Shown piece after piece: positions 10,501-20,700 of a DNA stretch of 64,000 nucleotides (position 1 is its first letter; each line of letters opens with the position of its first letter). This stretch comes from Microstegium vimineum. Its lineage: Eukaryota > Streptophyta > Magnoliopsida > Poales > Poaceae. The stretch is from positions 9,889,894 through 9,953,893 of the forward strand of contig CM039133.1 in assembly GCA_022036555.1 (NCBI GenBank), in the 5' to 3' direction. The notes under the pieces were generated by a model that searched no databases, was not told the DNA's origin, and worked only from the letters and a program-made list of their open reading frames with translations. The position numbers and the translations under genes are program-made.

Positions 10501-10746
10501 TTGTGTGATAATGAAAGCGCCGTAAAGCTTGCAAACAACCCGGTTCAACACTCTCGCACCAAGCACATTGATATTCGCCATCACTTTCTTAGAAATCATG
10601 TGGCTAGGAAAGACATCACACTAGTTGGAGTTAAGAGCGAAGATCAATTGGCGGATATCTTCACTAAACCACTCGATGAATCAACCTTTTGTAGGTTGAG
10701 AAGCGAGTTAAATGTGCTTGACCACTCTAACTTCACTAAAAGATGA
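7519..10746 (+). CDS. pol: Pol polyprotein: protease, integrase, reverse transcriptase, RNase H
   Basis: An open 1075-codon frame beginning just after a TAG at 7516-7518; no ATG lies at its start (first codon GTG), so it is probably made by splicing or recoding. Domains in order: aspartic protease with DSG at residues 13-15; GAG-pre-integrase zinc finger with H144, H149, C178, C181; integrase core with D209, D272 and E308 (D-35-E spacing); reverse transcriptase with YVDD at 757-760; RNase H beginning GYSDSDFAG (D921) and containing STAEAEYIA. All catalytic residues that I checked are present and no stop interrupts the frame. Gag, Pol and near-identical LTRs together suggest an element active recently. 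PR-INT-RT-RH order assigns it to Ty1/copia. Confidence 0.95.
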   Translation: MNYKTGGSHWVIDSGCTQHMTGDPRMFTTLDEDCANQDKITFGDNSKGKVQGLGKVAISQDQSISNVLLVQSLSFNLLSVGQLCDLGFHCLFTPNEVVVTKIEDSSMIFKGFRHNNLYLVDFTSNEANLQACLFSMNSLGWLWHRRLAHVGMSTLKKLVKKEMVRGIKDVVFEKDKLCSACQAGKQVANTHPTKAFMSTSRVLELLHMDLFGPTTYASLGGNLYCLVVVDDYSRYTWVFFLQDKGETQGIFKKFATRAQNEFDVKIKKIRSDNGTEFVNTKIEDYCDEVGIKHEVSATYTPQQNGVVERKNRTLITLARSMLDEYNTPEKFWAEEINTACYAANRLFVQRLLKKTPYELVNGKKPDISFFRVFGCKVYIYKKRQHLGKFQRRCDIGFLVGYSLKSKAYRVFNKATGLVEETYDLEFDETNGSQGALEDIDVGDEPLREAMKNMPIGAINPQEVEEVEDEANKDPSPPHTPQVDEGDQVREAQEDTHIPQDQAEAEASNVEAPHPPPQETNRKSTSILQAHPHDQIIGNPSKGVMTRSRLASYVEHHSFVSFVEPTSVEEALADPDWVNAMHEELNNFTRNQVWTLEEKPNDARIIGTKWVFRNKQDDQGVVVRNKARLVAKGFSQVEGLDFGETFAPVARLEAIRILLAYASHHKMKLFQMDVKSAFLNGFINELVYVSQPPGFEDPNLPNHVYRLSKALYGLKQAPRAWYERLRDFLIKKGFKIGIVDTTLFTKKLNGEIFVCQVYVDDIIFGSTNQDHCKEFGDLMSKEFEMSMIGELTFFLGFQVKQMREGTFISQEKYTYDLLKKFKMEDCKPIKTPMPTNGHLDLDEGGKPIDQTLYRSMIGSLLYLTASRPDIMFSVCMCARFQANPKESHLCAVKRILRYLRHTPSMGLWYPKGAPFQLVGYSDSDFAGCKVDRKSTSGGCHMLGRSLVSWSSKKQNSVALSTAEAEYIAMGASCAQILYMTQTLFDYGVFLKEVPLLCDNESAVKLANNPVQHSRTKHIDIRHHFLRNHVARKDITLVGVKSEDQLADIFTKPLDESTFCRLRSELNVLDHSNFTKR

Positions 10747-12597
10747 GCTTGTGTGTTTCATGCATTCATATGTAATTTAACATGTTTTTTTTGGTAATGC
10801 ACATAGGCTTGGCTAACGCGGTTAAGATAACCGCCCTCAAAGCGTGTGACAAAGCTTAACCGCGGTTTAAACTTGCAAGCAACCTAGATTCAAATTCCGT
10901 TTTGCATTGCATTTGCATTAGTGTTGCTTCTTCGTTTCTTTTCGGTTAATTTTATTGGTCATCATTAGGTTCAACACTTAGGGGGAGCAATTCAACGTTC
11001 TAGCTTCAGCTAATACCCCTCTAGTGCCCCTAAGGTGACCCTTGGAGCTTTATTGAACTATTTTCTTATGAAAACTAATTCTAGCCTATGGCAAACTACT
11101 TCTAAAATTGAGGGTTTGAGAGATGGTTCTTATGTTAAGTCCAACAAGTGTTCCTCTCTGCTCTTTTGTGTTGGTACTTGGCTAAGAGAAAAGATTGGAG
11201 AGAAAAATAGAAAATTTCAGAGCAATTTTAAGCACCGGACCACCCTCCGGACCACTCTGCATTGGTCCGACGCTGTGGTCCGGTGGTCGGTCCCTCTCTG
11301 CATAAATCGACTCCAGCCAAAGGATCCGTCGGACCAGTGTCCGACGCTGCACTGGACCAATGTCAATCTGTCCGGTGCCTATGTCATTTTGATCTCTTCA
11401 CCGTCGGACCAGTCCGGTGCCCCCATCGGACTAGTCCGATGAGTTGTCCGGCGCAGTTGTCCGGTGGTCGGTTGTTCACTGGATTTCCTTCGCTGGTACC
11501 ATCGGACCACCCGTCGGACCAGCCACTGGACCAAGCGGAGTGGTCCGACGCTTCGAATTTTTTCGGATAACCCCCGCGTGGGCGTCTGTTTCGGCAGTGC
11601 CTTCGGTCAGCCGCCCGTACAACGCCGTCACGCCGCCGTCGCCGCTGCTCCGCCCTGCTCCACCGCCGCCATTGCCGCCGGAGATCCTACTCCTCGCAGC
11701 GCCGCCGCCACTCCGCCACCACTCCTCGCCGCGCCTCTGCACCCGCGCTCGGCACCACCGCCACGCCGCCGTTCTCCACCTCGTCGCCGGCAAGCAGCTC
11801 CGCCCAAAACCACACTCCTCCCTGCCGAGCTCCCACCGTCCTAGGGTTTCAACCCTCACTCCATTGCCTTGCAGATCAGAGGACCTAGGGTTGCCCTAGC
11901 CTAGGGTTTGAGTTTTCGTCTTTCGTCCTCGACCGAAATCAGTTTTTGACGCGTTCGCCCTCGAACGAACTTCCTTCATCGTCATCGTCTTCGACGTCCT
12001 CGTTCGCGACCTCATTCGCCTTCGTCGTCGACATCTTCGTCTCTTCGTCTCGCTAGGGTATGAATTCACTTTCGATATCGCGTCTTGTCGAATCGTAAAT
12101 TGAGTTATGCCCTAGAGTAATTCCGTACATATCTCTTATGAAATTCAATCCAATTCACTTCATTCAATTGCCAATTGTAATTCACAGCTGGTATATCCCG
12201 TTCGGAGAGTGCTTTGGTACTTGAGATTGCTCTGAATAGTTACGCTCTCTTACCTCAGGTATATTGTCAGCATTTCATTCTATCACTCATCTAGATGCTT
12301 GCTTCCATACGATTTCTTATCTCTAGATATAATATATGCTTATGTATACCCTGTCTATTCTATCCAGCAGCAGTCAGTGGCAGTTAAACTCGGGGCAAAG
12401 CTCGCGAGTAGGGATTGAGGCAAAGCCTCACGAGGTTCAGTTCAGTGGCTTGGAGGCCCTCTCTGTCAGTGGTTGCTTGGTTTGATCAGTTGACTCTTGC
12501 AGCGATCAGTATTTCTTGTGACAGAGATCAGTGGTTCTGACAGTGGACAGTGGATCTTGTGATTGTCAGTGGGCAGTGATACTTCGCTTGTTTCAGT
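10747..12597 (+). other. Spacer between pol and the third gene, with leader-like GC-rich part
   Basis: Non-coding as far as I can see. It holds a polypurine-like AGGGGGAGC at about 10979, a field of CCGGACCA motifs (11230-11560), a CGCC-rich block (11570-11830) and CTAGGGTTT phrases around 11840-11910. It then becomes AT-richer with several CAG|GT and TTTCAG-like sites up to the ATG at 12598. The GC-rich block followed by intron-like sequence resembles the promoter leader and first intron of a plant gene, suggesting that the downstream gene has its own leader (inference). Confidence 0.5.
11230..11560. repeat. Internal field of CCGGACCA motifs
   Basis: About fourteen copies of CCGGACCA, TCGGACCA, TGGTCCG and related words, the same vocabulary as the LTR field at 3824-4290 but in a different order. 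It is therefore not a simple duplication of the LTR. It lies between pol and the third gene. Confidence 0.75.
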
Positions 12598-15220
12598 ATG
12601 ACTCGCAGTACTCGTTCTCAGGCAGCTGGGTCTGGTGGTGATGCTCCTCCTCCTCCACGTCCTTCCAGAGACAAGGGCAAGAAGCCAGTGGTTGAGAAAG
12701 CTAAGAAGAAGAAGCGCAAACTTACAGAGGCTGAGAAAGCCGAGGCAGTGGCCGATGCAGCGGACCGCGCAAAGCGAGGCGGTCGCCGAGGTACCGTGAG
12801 ACTCGGCACCCCTCCGCGGGATCTTCCCACTTCTCCTCCAGCTGGGTCACATACTGAGGACACTCCACAGGAGCCAGAGCTTGTCACAGAGGCTCTTGGG
12901 ACACCGTTGGCACCTTCTTCCTGGGGGCGCTCCACCCGCTCCCAGTCTGCTCAGTCACCGCAGTCAGCGGCTCCCACAGCAGCGTCAGCTTCAATTCACC
13001 TTGACCTGAGGAACCTTACAGCGAAGCAAGTGAAGAAGCTCAGGTTCGTTGCTTTAGAGAAGTGGTGTCCGGATCAGAGAGACCCCAGAGCTTCACCTGG
13101 TTGGCATACACCTCTCATGGAGGATTTCTATCGAGCAGCTCAGTTGACCAGTATTCAGATTCGACCGCACAGGGTTTGCTCCTTAGAGAGCATTGTTGAG
13201 CTAGCAGGTGAGGAGATCCGTCCATACCTGACTTACCAGCCGGGACTCGCCGATCTGTTCGGGCGTTCTGGTAACTACATCGAGCGATGGGTCAGAGAGT
13301 TCTATGCATCAGTTTGGGTAGATCCGGAGCACAAGTTTGTGCAGTACACCTTCAGAGGCGAGAGATACAGGCTGTACTTGACCAGACTCAGAGAGATCTT
13401 TCGCTTCAGACAGGAGGGTGGTGAGTTTGACCTGCACTACGAGTGTTACCGAGGAGCCTCAGTGCCTCGCCGAGCTCGCGGAGGCCGTACTTTGTCAGTT
13501 CAGGAGGTGGCTCCTCTATTCAAGCCACCTTTCTCAGAGGGCTCCAGACGCACTCCAGCTGAGCTCAGGCCTACCGTTCATAGATTGAACGAGGTGCTCC
13601 GTCGTACTCTGCTACCTCGCACAGGGTACAAGGAAGGATTGACCAACATGCAGCAGCTTCTCCTTCAGACTCTGGTATCTCAGACACCATTCGATATTGC
13701 AGACTTTCTAGTGTCAGAGATAGAGGATGTGATAGCAGATGGCATGAGGGCCCGACGACAGTTTCCCTATGCACACTGGATTTCTTCGATGCTTGCTATT
13801 GAGCTAGAGGGAGCACACCCTGGACTCCGTGCTCTTTTGGATCAGACGCCTACTTCTTTCCCCGAGTACAGAGTCCTGGGTTCGTTTGATAGCCGGTTTG
13901 GAAACCGGGTCCTCCGTCTTGTCAGAGAGAGGACAGCACCAGCTGACAGGGCAGATGTTGATGCTCAGGATGAGGCCATTCGGATGTGTTGAGCAGCAGG
14001 AGCTCCATGGTCTAGATATAGGAGCGGATGTGACTCCAGAGGATACATCAGACAGCTCAGATGCAGACTTCCAGCCAGTTCCACAGATGCCCCCACGGGC
14101 GCACGACACTGAGGCTGGCGGTTCTGCATCTGCCACAGAGACAATGATGCTCAAGATCCTTGACAGAATGAATGAGCAGCAGAGTTCTCTAGTCACTGCA
14201 GTCACTCAGATACAGTAGCGTCAGGACGAGATGCAGCGACAGTCAGAGGAGCGCCACTTTGAGATGCAGCGACAGATGCTTGCTATGCAGCTAGAGTCTC
14301 AGCGTCTGCAGTTACAGTCTCAGCAGCTGCAGCAACAGAACATGGCATTCATGGCTCACGTGATGAAGTGGACTGGCGCTCCTCCACTAGAGTTCCCTGC
14401 AGCTCCTCAGATTCAGATGATGAGCACGTCACAGCCCTCTCAGTCAGTTGGGCAGCCTGGAGGGCCTCAGTTCTCAGTAGGACCCTCAGTGGCCCCTGTC
14501 AGCTCAGCCGGTCAGACAGTCACTCCCACCCCAGCCATACAGTCCAGTGGACTTCAGGGTGCTGGACTGACCACTCCGTTCCAGTCACCGGCGACTCAGG
14601 TGACTCAGTGGTTGGACAGTTTTGGACCCTCTCAGCAGTTCACCCCGCTTACTACAGGTTTCACTCCTCTTACCGCTACACTGGGTGCTACTGCTAGAGA
14701 TCTGTCAGCCTCTTTCAGTGATATCACAGGTCAGCCGTCCCCCACTGGTCCTCAGATTGCAGCAGAAGTCGAGGCCGCGCTTGTCGCTCCCACAGCTGAT
14801 CAGCACCGCTCTTCAGTAGCTTCCTCAGAGGCTACCCATGACAGTCGGGCTCCAGCCGTATCTACCCCTCCGACAGCTGTAGTCGCTACCGATGCTACGG
14901 TTGTCTCCTCCACTCCAGTTCAGCCTCAGCCGTCTCCGGTTCTTCAGACTCCAGACGAGTCAGTGCATGAGGCACCACCGGTCACCGCAGCTCCAGAGGC
15001 TCCAGCAGAGACACCAGCACCGGTTACCGCTCCTACTTCTTCTCCAGCTACTGCTCCTGAGTCGTCGACCGCAGCAGACCTGACAGCTACCGACCCCCAA
15101 ACCGCTTCACTACCGGCTACCGACACTCAGGGGGAGGATTCGGATGATGAGACCTATCTGGCAGCTTTCAGGGTCCTCGACCGCTCCACGGCTGCTTCCA
15201 CTCCACCTCCAGATGCTTAG
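12598..15220 (+). pseudogene. Third (env-position) gene of the copia element, broken
   Basis: A long coding region after pol, where SIRE-type elements carry an env-like gene. The first open part (12598-13992, 464 codons) has a Lys/Pro-rich N-terminus, then a compact region (about residues 135-440) of the type found in putative plant transposon proteins. It then shifts frame near 13.96-13.99 kb. The second frame runs from about 13.99 kb, is stopped by TAG at 14216-14218 (Gln-rich context, so probably an old CAG), and continues 14231-15220. That part has a Gln-rich, coiled-coil-like segment followed by a long Pro/Thr/Ser-rich tail. I see no clear signal peptide or membrane segment, so the env label is by position only. 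No function can be assigned. Confidence 0.7.
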
Positions 15221-15672
15221 TTTAGGTGTTTCGACGCCAAAGGGGGAGAGGGAGAGTCGAGTAGATGGGTTTTAGGGGGAGCTAGTAGGACTCGCTCTTT
15301 TGTTGTGTATAAACTCTATTGCATCATGCATCTCGTTTACCGTCTTATTGCGTTGTATGATATGTGTGATGTTTGAGACTTGATGGTTGAGTGACATGTG
15401 TGGACTTTCTTTTTTATATATATATATCATGTCACTTGGTGATGCTATGTTGCTTCCGCGCTAATCTCTGATCTTTTGGCTATAGCATATCCTTTTTGAA
15501 ATCAAGTTCTATATTCATTTCATATCTATTGTGCTTGCCATGGCTTGAATGGTTAGGCATGTACTTGTCTCTCTAATTACTAACCCATGCCTATCTCATG
15601 TCAAGTCATGGTTTCACTTATCAAAATTCACTCATTATTCTCTACTCGAGCTTGTATTGTCGTCAATCACCT
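15221..15672 (+). other. Untranslated 3' part of the copia element
   Basis: No coding frame. It contains two extra polypurine-like tracts (AAAGGGGGAGAGGGAGAG near 15239 and AGGGGGAGC near 15273) and a short TA repeat near 15415. Confidence 0.6.
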
Positions 15673-15685
15673 AAAAGGGGGAGAT
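15673..15685 (+). other. Polypurine tract
   Basis: AAAAGGGGGAGAT lies directly before the 3' LTR and is the expected primer for plus-strand DNA synthesis. Confidence 0.9.
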
Positions 15686-17363
15686 TGTAGAATCATGGAC
15701 CCTTGTGTTTAGGCGATTAACGACAATACCAGATCACTATGACTAACGTGTGTTTTGCAGAGACAAAGTCTTTTATGTTAGGTCATGAGTGATGTGTTTT
15801 GAATGGGCTTAATGGGTATTCATGCCCCCAAGATGGAAATCGTTTCGGTTGCAAAGGATGGAGATTCTCGACGAAGACTAGGCTAGTTCTTAGTGCCATA
15901 AGGTTGAGAAGGGCACTAAGTATAGCTAGGGCTTTTGTTTTTCCTTTGACCGTACTATAAAGGGGGGTATGAGGTCAGTAGCTTGACCTAGGAGAGTTTA
16001 GGAAAGTGGGTATATGCACACTTGTCACAACTAGTCCTAGAGACCTTGCTTTCAGCCCTTGATAAACCCTAGAAGTGGTAGGAGCAAAGTCCCTTAAGAA
16101 ACCTTAGCAAAAACGGTTGATAGAGAGGGAGAAAGAGGCTCCGGACCTCTCTGCTAAGTAGGCACCGGACCAAATAAAGTAGTCTGGTGGTCACTGACTT
16201 AGGCAGATTCTCAGCTCGAGGAGCTCCGGACCACCTGGCTGGAAAGCACCGGACCATAGGAGAGTGGTCCGGTGGCTTGGTTCAGAGAGTCAGAAGGCTC
16301 CGGACTAGTCCGACGGTGTGTCCGACGGCTAGTCCGACGCCTCAAGACAGGAAGTTTGGTCTATGCAGAGAGCACCCTGGCTCCGGACCAGAGCGTCAGA
16401 CCAGGGCACCGGACCAAGGAGAGTGGTCCGGTGGTGTGTAAAAGAGAGATCAGTTTTCACTCAGAGAGCACTGAGGCTCCGGACCAGTGCGTCGGACCAG
16501 TGCGTCGGACCAAGCAGAGTAGTCCGACGGTGCTTGAGTTTGGAACGAGAGTGAGCTCCGGACCAGTGTGCATGGTCCGGTGTTGTGAGCTCCGGACTAG
16601 TCCGGTGGCTACGCAGAGAGTAGAAAAAGTGGAAAACGGCTAGTTTTGGAGGTGGGGACTATTTATAGTTGCCTCCTTGGACCTTAGAGGGTCTCTTGGC
16701 CATTGTTTCAGCTGGTGACATCTTGGAAAATCTTTTGGAGAGCCAAGAGTCTAGTGAGGGAGAGATTAGAGAGAGTTCATCTTGTTCTTCCCTCCTAGAG
16801 TGATTAGGAGTGACTTGTGTGCATCCATCCACCTTCCTATCCTTGAGTGGGTCAAGTGAAGGTCTTGTGCTTGTTACTCTTGGTGTTCGACAACACCTAG
16901 ACGGTTTGGTGGTGTTCGGAGGAAGTGACCGTCGGGAGATTGTTGACGGCTCTTCTCCAAGCTCTTGTGATCGGTTGTGGGCGATTCACCGAGCCGGAGT
17001 GGCGAAGAATCAGCCCGTAGAGAGCACTCTACCCTTGCGCGGGTAGAGGGGGAGCGATACCTTGCGAGGTGCTCCAACGAGGACTAGGGGGGTGTGTCGA
17101 CACCTCGATACCTCGGGAAAAAATCGCTGCGTCCATGAGATTCTCTTTTCCCTAGCTCTTTACTTTTCCGTCTTGTTTTTACCTTTCCTACTAGAATTGC
17201 TTAGGTTGTTTTTATTTCCTATGAACTGCTACCGCTTTCTAGTTAGGACACACGGACGGTAGGCACTAGGGGGTGATTGGCATTTGATAGGTTTTTATAT
17301 TTGCTTTAGAAATTTAAAACAAACCCAATTCACCCCCCCCTCTTGGGCATCTTGATCCTTTCA
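15686..17363 (+). repeat. 3' LTR of the copia element
   Basis: 1678 bp, TGTAG to TTTCA. Differences from the 5' LTR that I can see lie near 16095, 16188, 16368, 16395-16399 (two), 16569-16577 (two), 17080 and 17270. Followed by the target duplication GTCTA at 17364-17368. Confidence 0.96.
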
Positions 17364-17720
17364 GTCTACCCTACCCTAAACCCTTTTATTAGTCAAACTT
17401 TAGACTAAGTGTCTACCCCAAGTGTGCCTAACTCTAAGTGTCTACCCTACCCTAAACCCTTTTATTAGTCACACTTTAGACTAAGTGTCTACCCCAAGTG
17501 TGCCTAAACACCCCTAAGTGTCTACCCTAAACTCTTTTATTAGTCACACAAAGACATTGTGTCTACCCCAAGTGTGCCTACCTCTAAGTGTCTACCCGGC
17601 CTAAACCCTTTTATTAGTCACACAAAGACTAAGTGTCTACCCCAAGTGTGGTTAAACCCCTAAGTGTCTACCCCTAAGTGGTTACTCTAAGTACGTGTTA
17701 CACACTTATTAGCTTTTATA
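17364..17720. repeat. CCCTAAA-rich minisatellite, right part
   Basis: The same array as at 2938-3369, resumed after the insertion. Units of roughly 60-70 bp combine GTCTACCCTACCCTAAACCC, TTTTATTAGTCACAC and AAGTGTCTACCCCAAGTGTG phrases. It ends in intron-like sequence with GCAG just before the exon at 17730. Confidence 0.75.
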
Positions 17721-17729
17721 GTTGCAGAA

Positions 17730-20700
17730 ATGGACGACCCGAATGACATGGAGGAATTCTTGTTTTCAATGATCAACGATGACACTGATCAAGTAGACGA
17801 CGACACGAATCAAGTAGATGACGGAAGTCAGTACTTTGCGCCAGATGTTGAGCAAGAAAATATCGCGCAAGACAATGTTGCCAAGGTATATATATGTCTA
17901 CAATATATATGTCTACAAAATCAAAATAATTACAGTTGTATAATTATATTTATAAGTTTTGTGTGTCTACATACATAGCCGCCTGCATCAACGAAAACTA
18001 CGGGGAAGAGGAAAAATGTACAAGGCCCGAAGAAGCCATTGGAGGGTCGGTACATTATCACAGAATTCGATGAGGAAACAGGGGCTATACTTGGACCACA
18101 TGCACATAGATTTGCCACCAACTGTGGTTACCTTGTAAGGGATAGGCTTCCGATCAGTGCTCATGAATGGCGGCAAAGGAAAGGACGTCCTGACATTAGT
18201 TTTGTCTCTGATCGTGACAAGGAACTAATTTGGCAAGAAGTCCTTCAACATTTCTCGCTCGATACAGAAGATGAAGCTCTGAAGGGGAGAGTTAGGGACT
18301 ATGCTATGAAGAAGATGGCAACCTATTTCTAGGCCTGGAAGAAGACATTGCATAATGATTTTATCAAGAAAAACCTTACTCTAGATTTCAACAAAAAAGC
18401 CTACGTCAAGTTGAGACCGTTTTGGGATGACTTTGTAGCTTTCAAGACATCCGAAGAGGGTGAATCACGAGCTCAACAGAACTAACAGAATGCCCGAGAA
18501 AAGCAATACCATCATCACATGGGATCAGGTGGCTACAAGACTGCCATTCCTATGTGGGAAAAAGAAGAAGAGGACCTTCTAGCTAGGGGAATCCAACCAG
18601 AATCAGATGACTGGGCTGAGCACAGTGGTGGTTTTCTGGTCACGGGGGAGGCATTGACCCTCGGACCGGGAGATTAACGTATACCGAAGGACTCACAAAA
18701 GCAGCAAGGAAACTAGTTTACGCTCAATCTATGAGGGAACAAGGACTATGGCACCAGATAGAGATAAAGATGAGCTGACATATGCCCTGGGGACTGCGGA
18801 ACACGGTGGGCAAACGAGAGGTCATGGCACGGTGCCGTGGAAGCATGCCTTCCATCAAGACAAAGATACATATAGAAGCCGCCAGAGAAAGAAGAAAGAG
18901 GAGGAATCTATGAAACTTAGCATGTCGCAAATGCTTAGTGAAGCACGCGAAGCAGCTATTCAAGCAAAAGAGTGAGAAGAGAAACTTCAAGCGAGAATGA
19001 GCGAGGAAATCCGAAGGCAAGTGGAGTTAGCAATCAGCCGAATGCAAAGTACTGGATCAGTACCGCTAGTCAACATCAGCCCATCAGCTCACTTGAAAAG
19101 CAGTTGTGCTTCCACGGAAGTGCCTCAACCTGTTGATGACGCAAAGCTACGCTTCCCCGTGGATGACATCACAGAACTGAATACACGATGTGAGCTGCAC
19201 ATTCCAGAGGGGGCTACCACAATCATGGTGGCTACCATTATTGTATCTCCTATCGACCCTACGAAGACACCAATATGCCATGGGTCAAAAGTACCAGCTG
19301 GATATGCTCGCGTCTTGGTCGATAGAGTTGAAAAAGGTCATCGCGATGCTAAGCTTCACATTGAAGGAGGTGATGGGGAGACGACTTTAGGACAAGCGGA
19401 GAAGACATTTATTTGTTGGCGCAAGCGCTATATCATTTTTCCTGGGGCATCACCTCCTATTGTACCGTCGCCTCCTCCTCCTCCTCATCCCAGAGACCTA
19501 AGTCAACATTCATCACCTGTTGGTCATAGTGTTGCGAGGGATGCTGATGGTGAAATGCACGACACGGCTTCCTCCCCAGAACCTCCAAGGCGGTCTCCAT
19601 CACCAAAACCGGCCCCAGAACCTCCACGACGTTCTCCAACGCCGACACCGGCCCCATCGCCTCCACGACGGTCTCCAACGCCGACACCTGCCGCCCCATC
19701 GCCAAAGAAGAGGACCGCCACAAAAGCAAAGGTGTCGGTCGCCCAACCAAAAACAAAGAGGCAAGCTACAAGGAAAGTTATTGTTAAGATTCATCAGAAA
19801 CTTCCGTCGGAGATGACTGAAGAGGAAATATCGGCTTCAATAAAGGCCGATGTTGCCTTACATTTCAAGAAATTTAAAGATGATGCTAAAGCAAAGAAAG
19901 AAGCTAAAAAGCCGTTGTACTTACATCAATCAGCTCTAAGGCAAGAGTTGGAAGAAAAGAAGAGAAAGCTACGTGATGCTCAGAAGAAATCTCCAATATC
20001 GGACTATGACCGCACTCTCGAAAAGGCAATTACCGAGAGGAAAAGAGCAGGGAAAGGTGTCCCACAGCTCGGGGAACAATCGAAGCAATCAGTGCCCCCG
20101 CTAGTTGTTCGGTATGAATATGGTTCAAACATGAGCGTGCTAGAAGACTACAGTGGCCCCAAGGTCAATTATGATGGATTGGAAGATTTCTTGAAAGGAG
20201 CTAATATATCCGTGGCTCAATTTTACGGAAATGCACTAGTCGCAAATGCCACTGTAGTCGATGAGTTCAAGAGAAGTTATTTACGTGGTAGAAGTCTGTA
20301 CAACCCATCGGCCCTCGGGGATCTTGGTACGCAAATGCGCAAGTTAAACTCGTGGTACATAGAGGCATGTACCAAAAACTCAGATGACGACTGCATTTGC
20401 GTCAGAATTAGACAAGAACATTACTTCCGGGGCGATGACCTTATATTTGTTCCGTATAGTGAGCTCCACCGACTATGCCACATGGACGCTCTAGACAAAT
20501 CTTTGATGAGTTGCTACTGTCTGTAAGTGATTATCATTTCTTTTAGTAATATGACTATAGCACATATGTATATGTATAGTGACTAACTATCCTCAAATAT
20601 ATATATGCAGATTCTTGATGTTAATGCTCAAACGTAAGGGAGACACGGAAATTGGTTTCATTGATCCATCAATCATATTCTCAGATCCAAACACTCCCCG

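Larger units (their letters stand above)
3370..17363 (+). mobile_element. Full-length Ty1/copia LTR retrotransposon, SIRE/Maximus-type, young
   Basis: A complete 13,994-bp element. Both LTRs are 1678 bp, begin TGTAG and end TTTCA. The flanks carry the 5-bp target duplication GTCTA (3365-3369 and 17364-17368). It has a tRNA-iMet primer site, gag and pol in PR-INT-RT-RH order (copia order), a long third coding region after pol, and a polypurine tract. I count about nine single-base differences between the LTRs, near 0.5 percent. At the often used grass rate of 1.3e-8 per site per year that is about 0.2 million years (inference). The large gag with two zinc knuckles and the extra gene downstream of pol point to the SIRE/Maximus lineage. 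Confidence 0.95.

Noticed and set aside
11444..11899. Pro/Ala/Arg-rich frames in the GC-rich block before the third copia gene
   Set aside because: Open in several frames on both strands at once, as expected from high GC; no motif.
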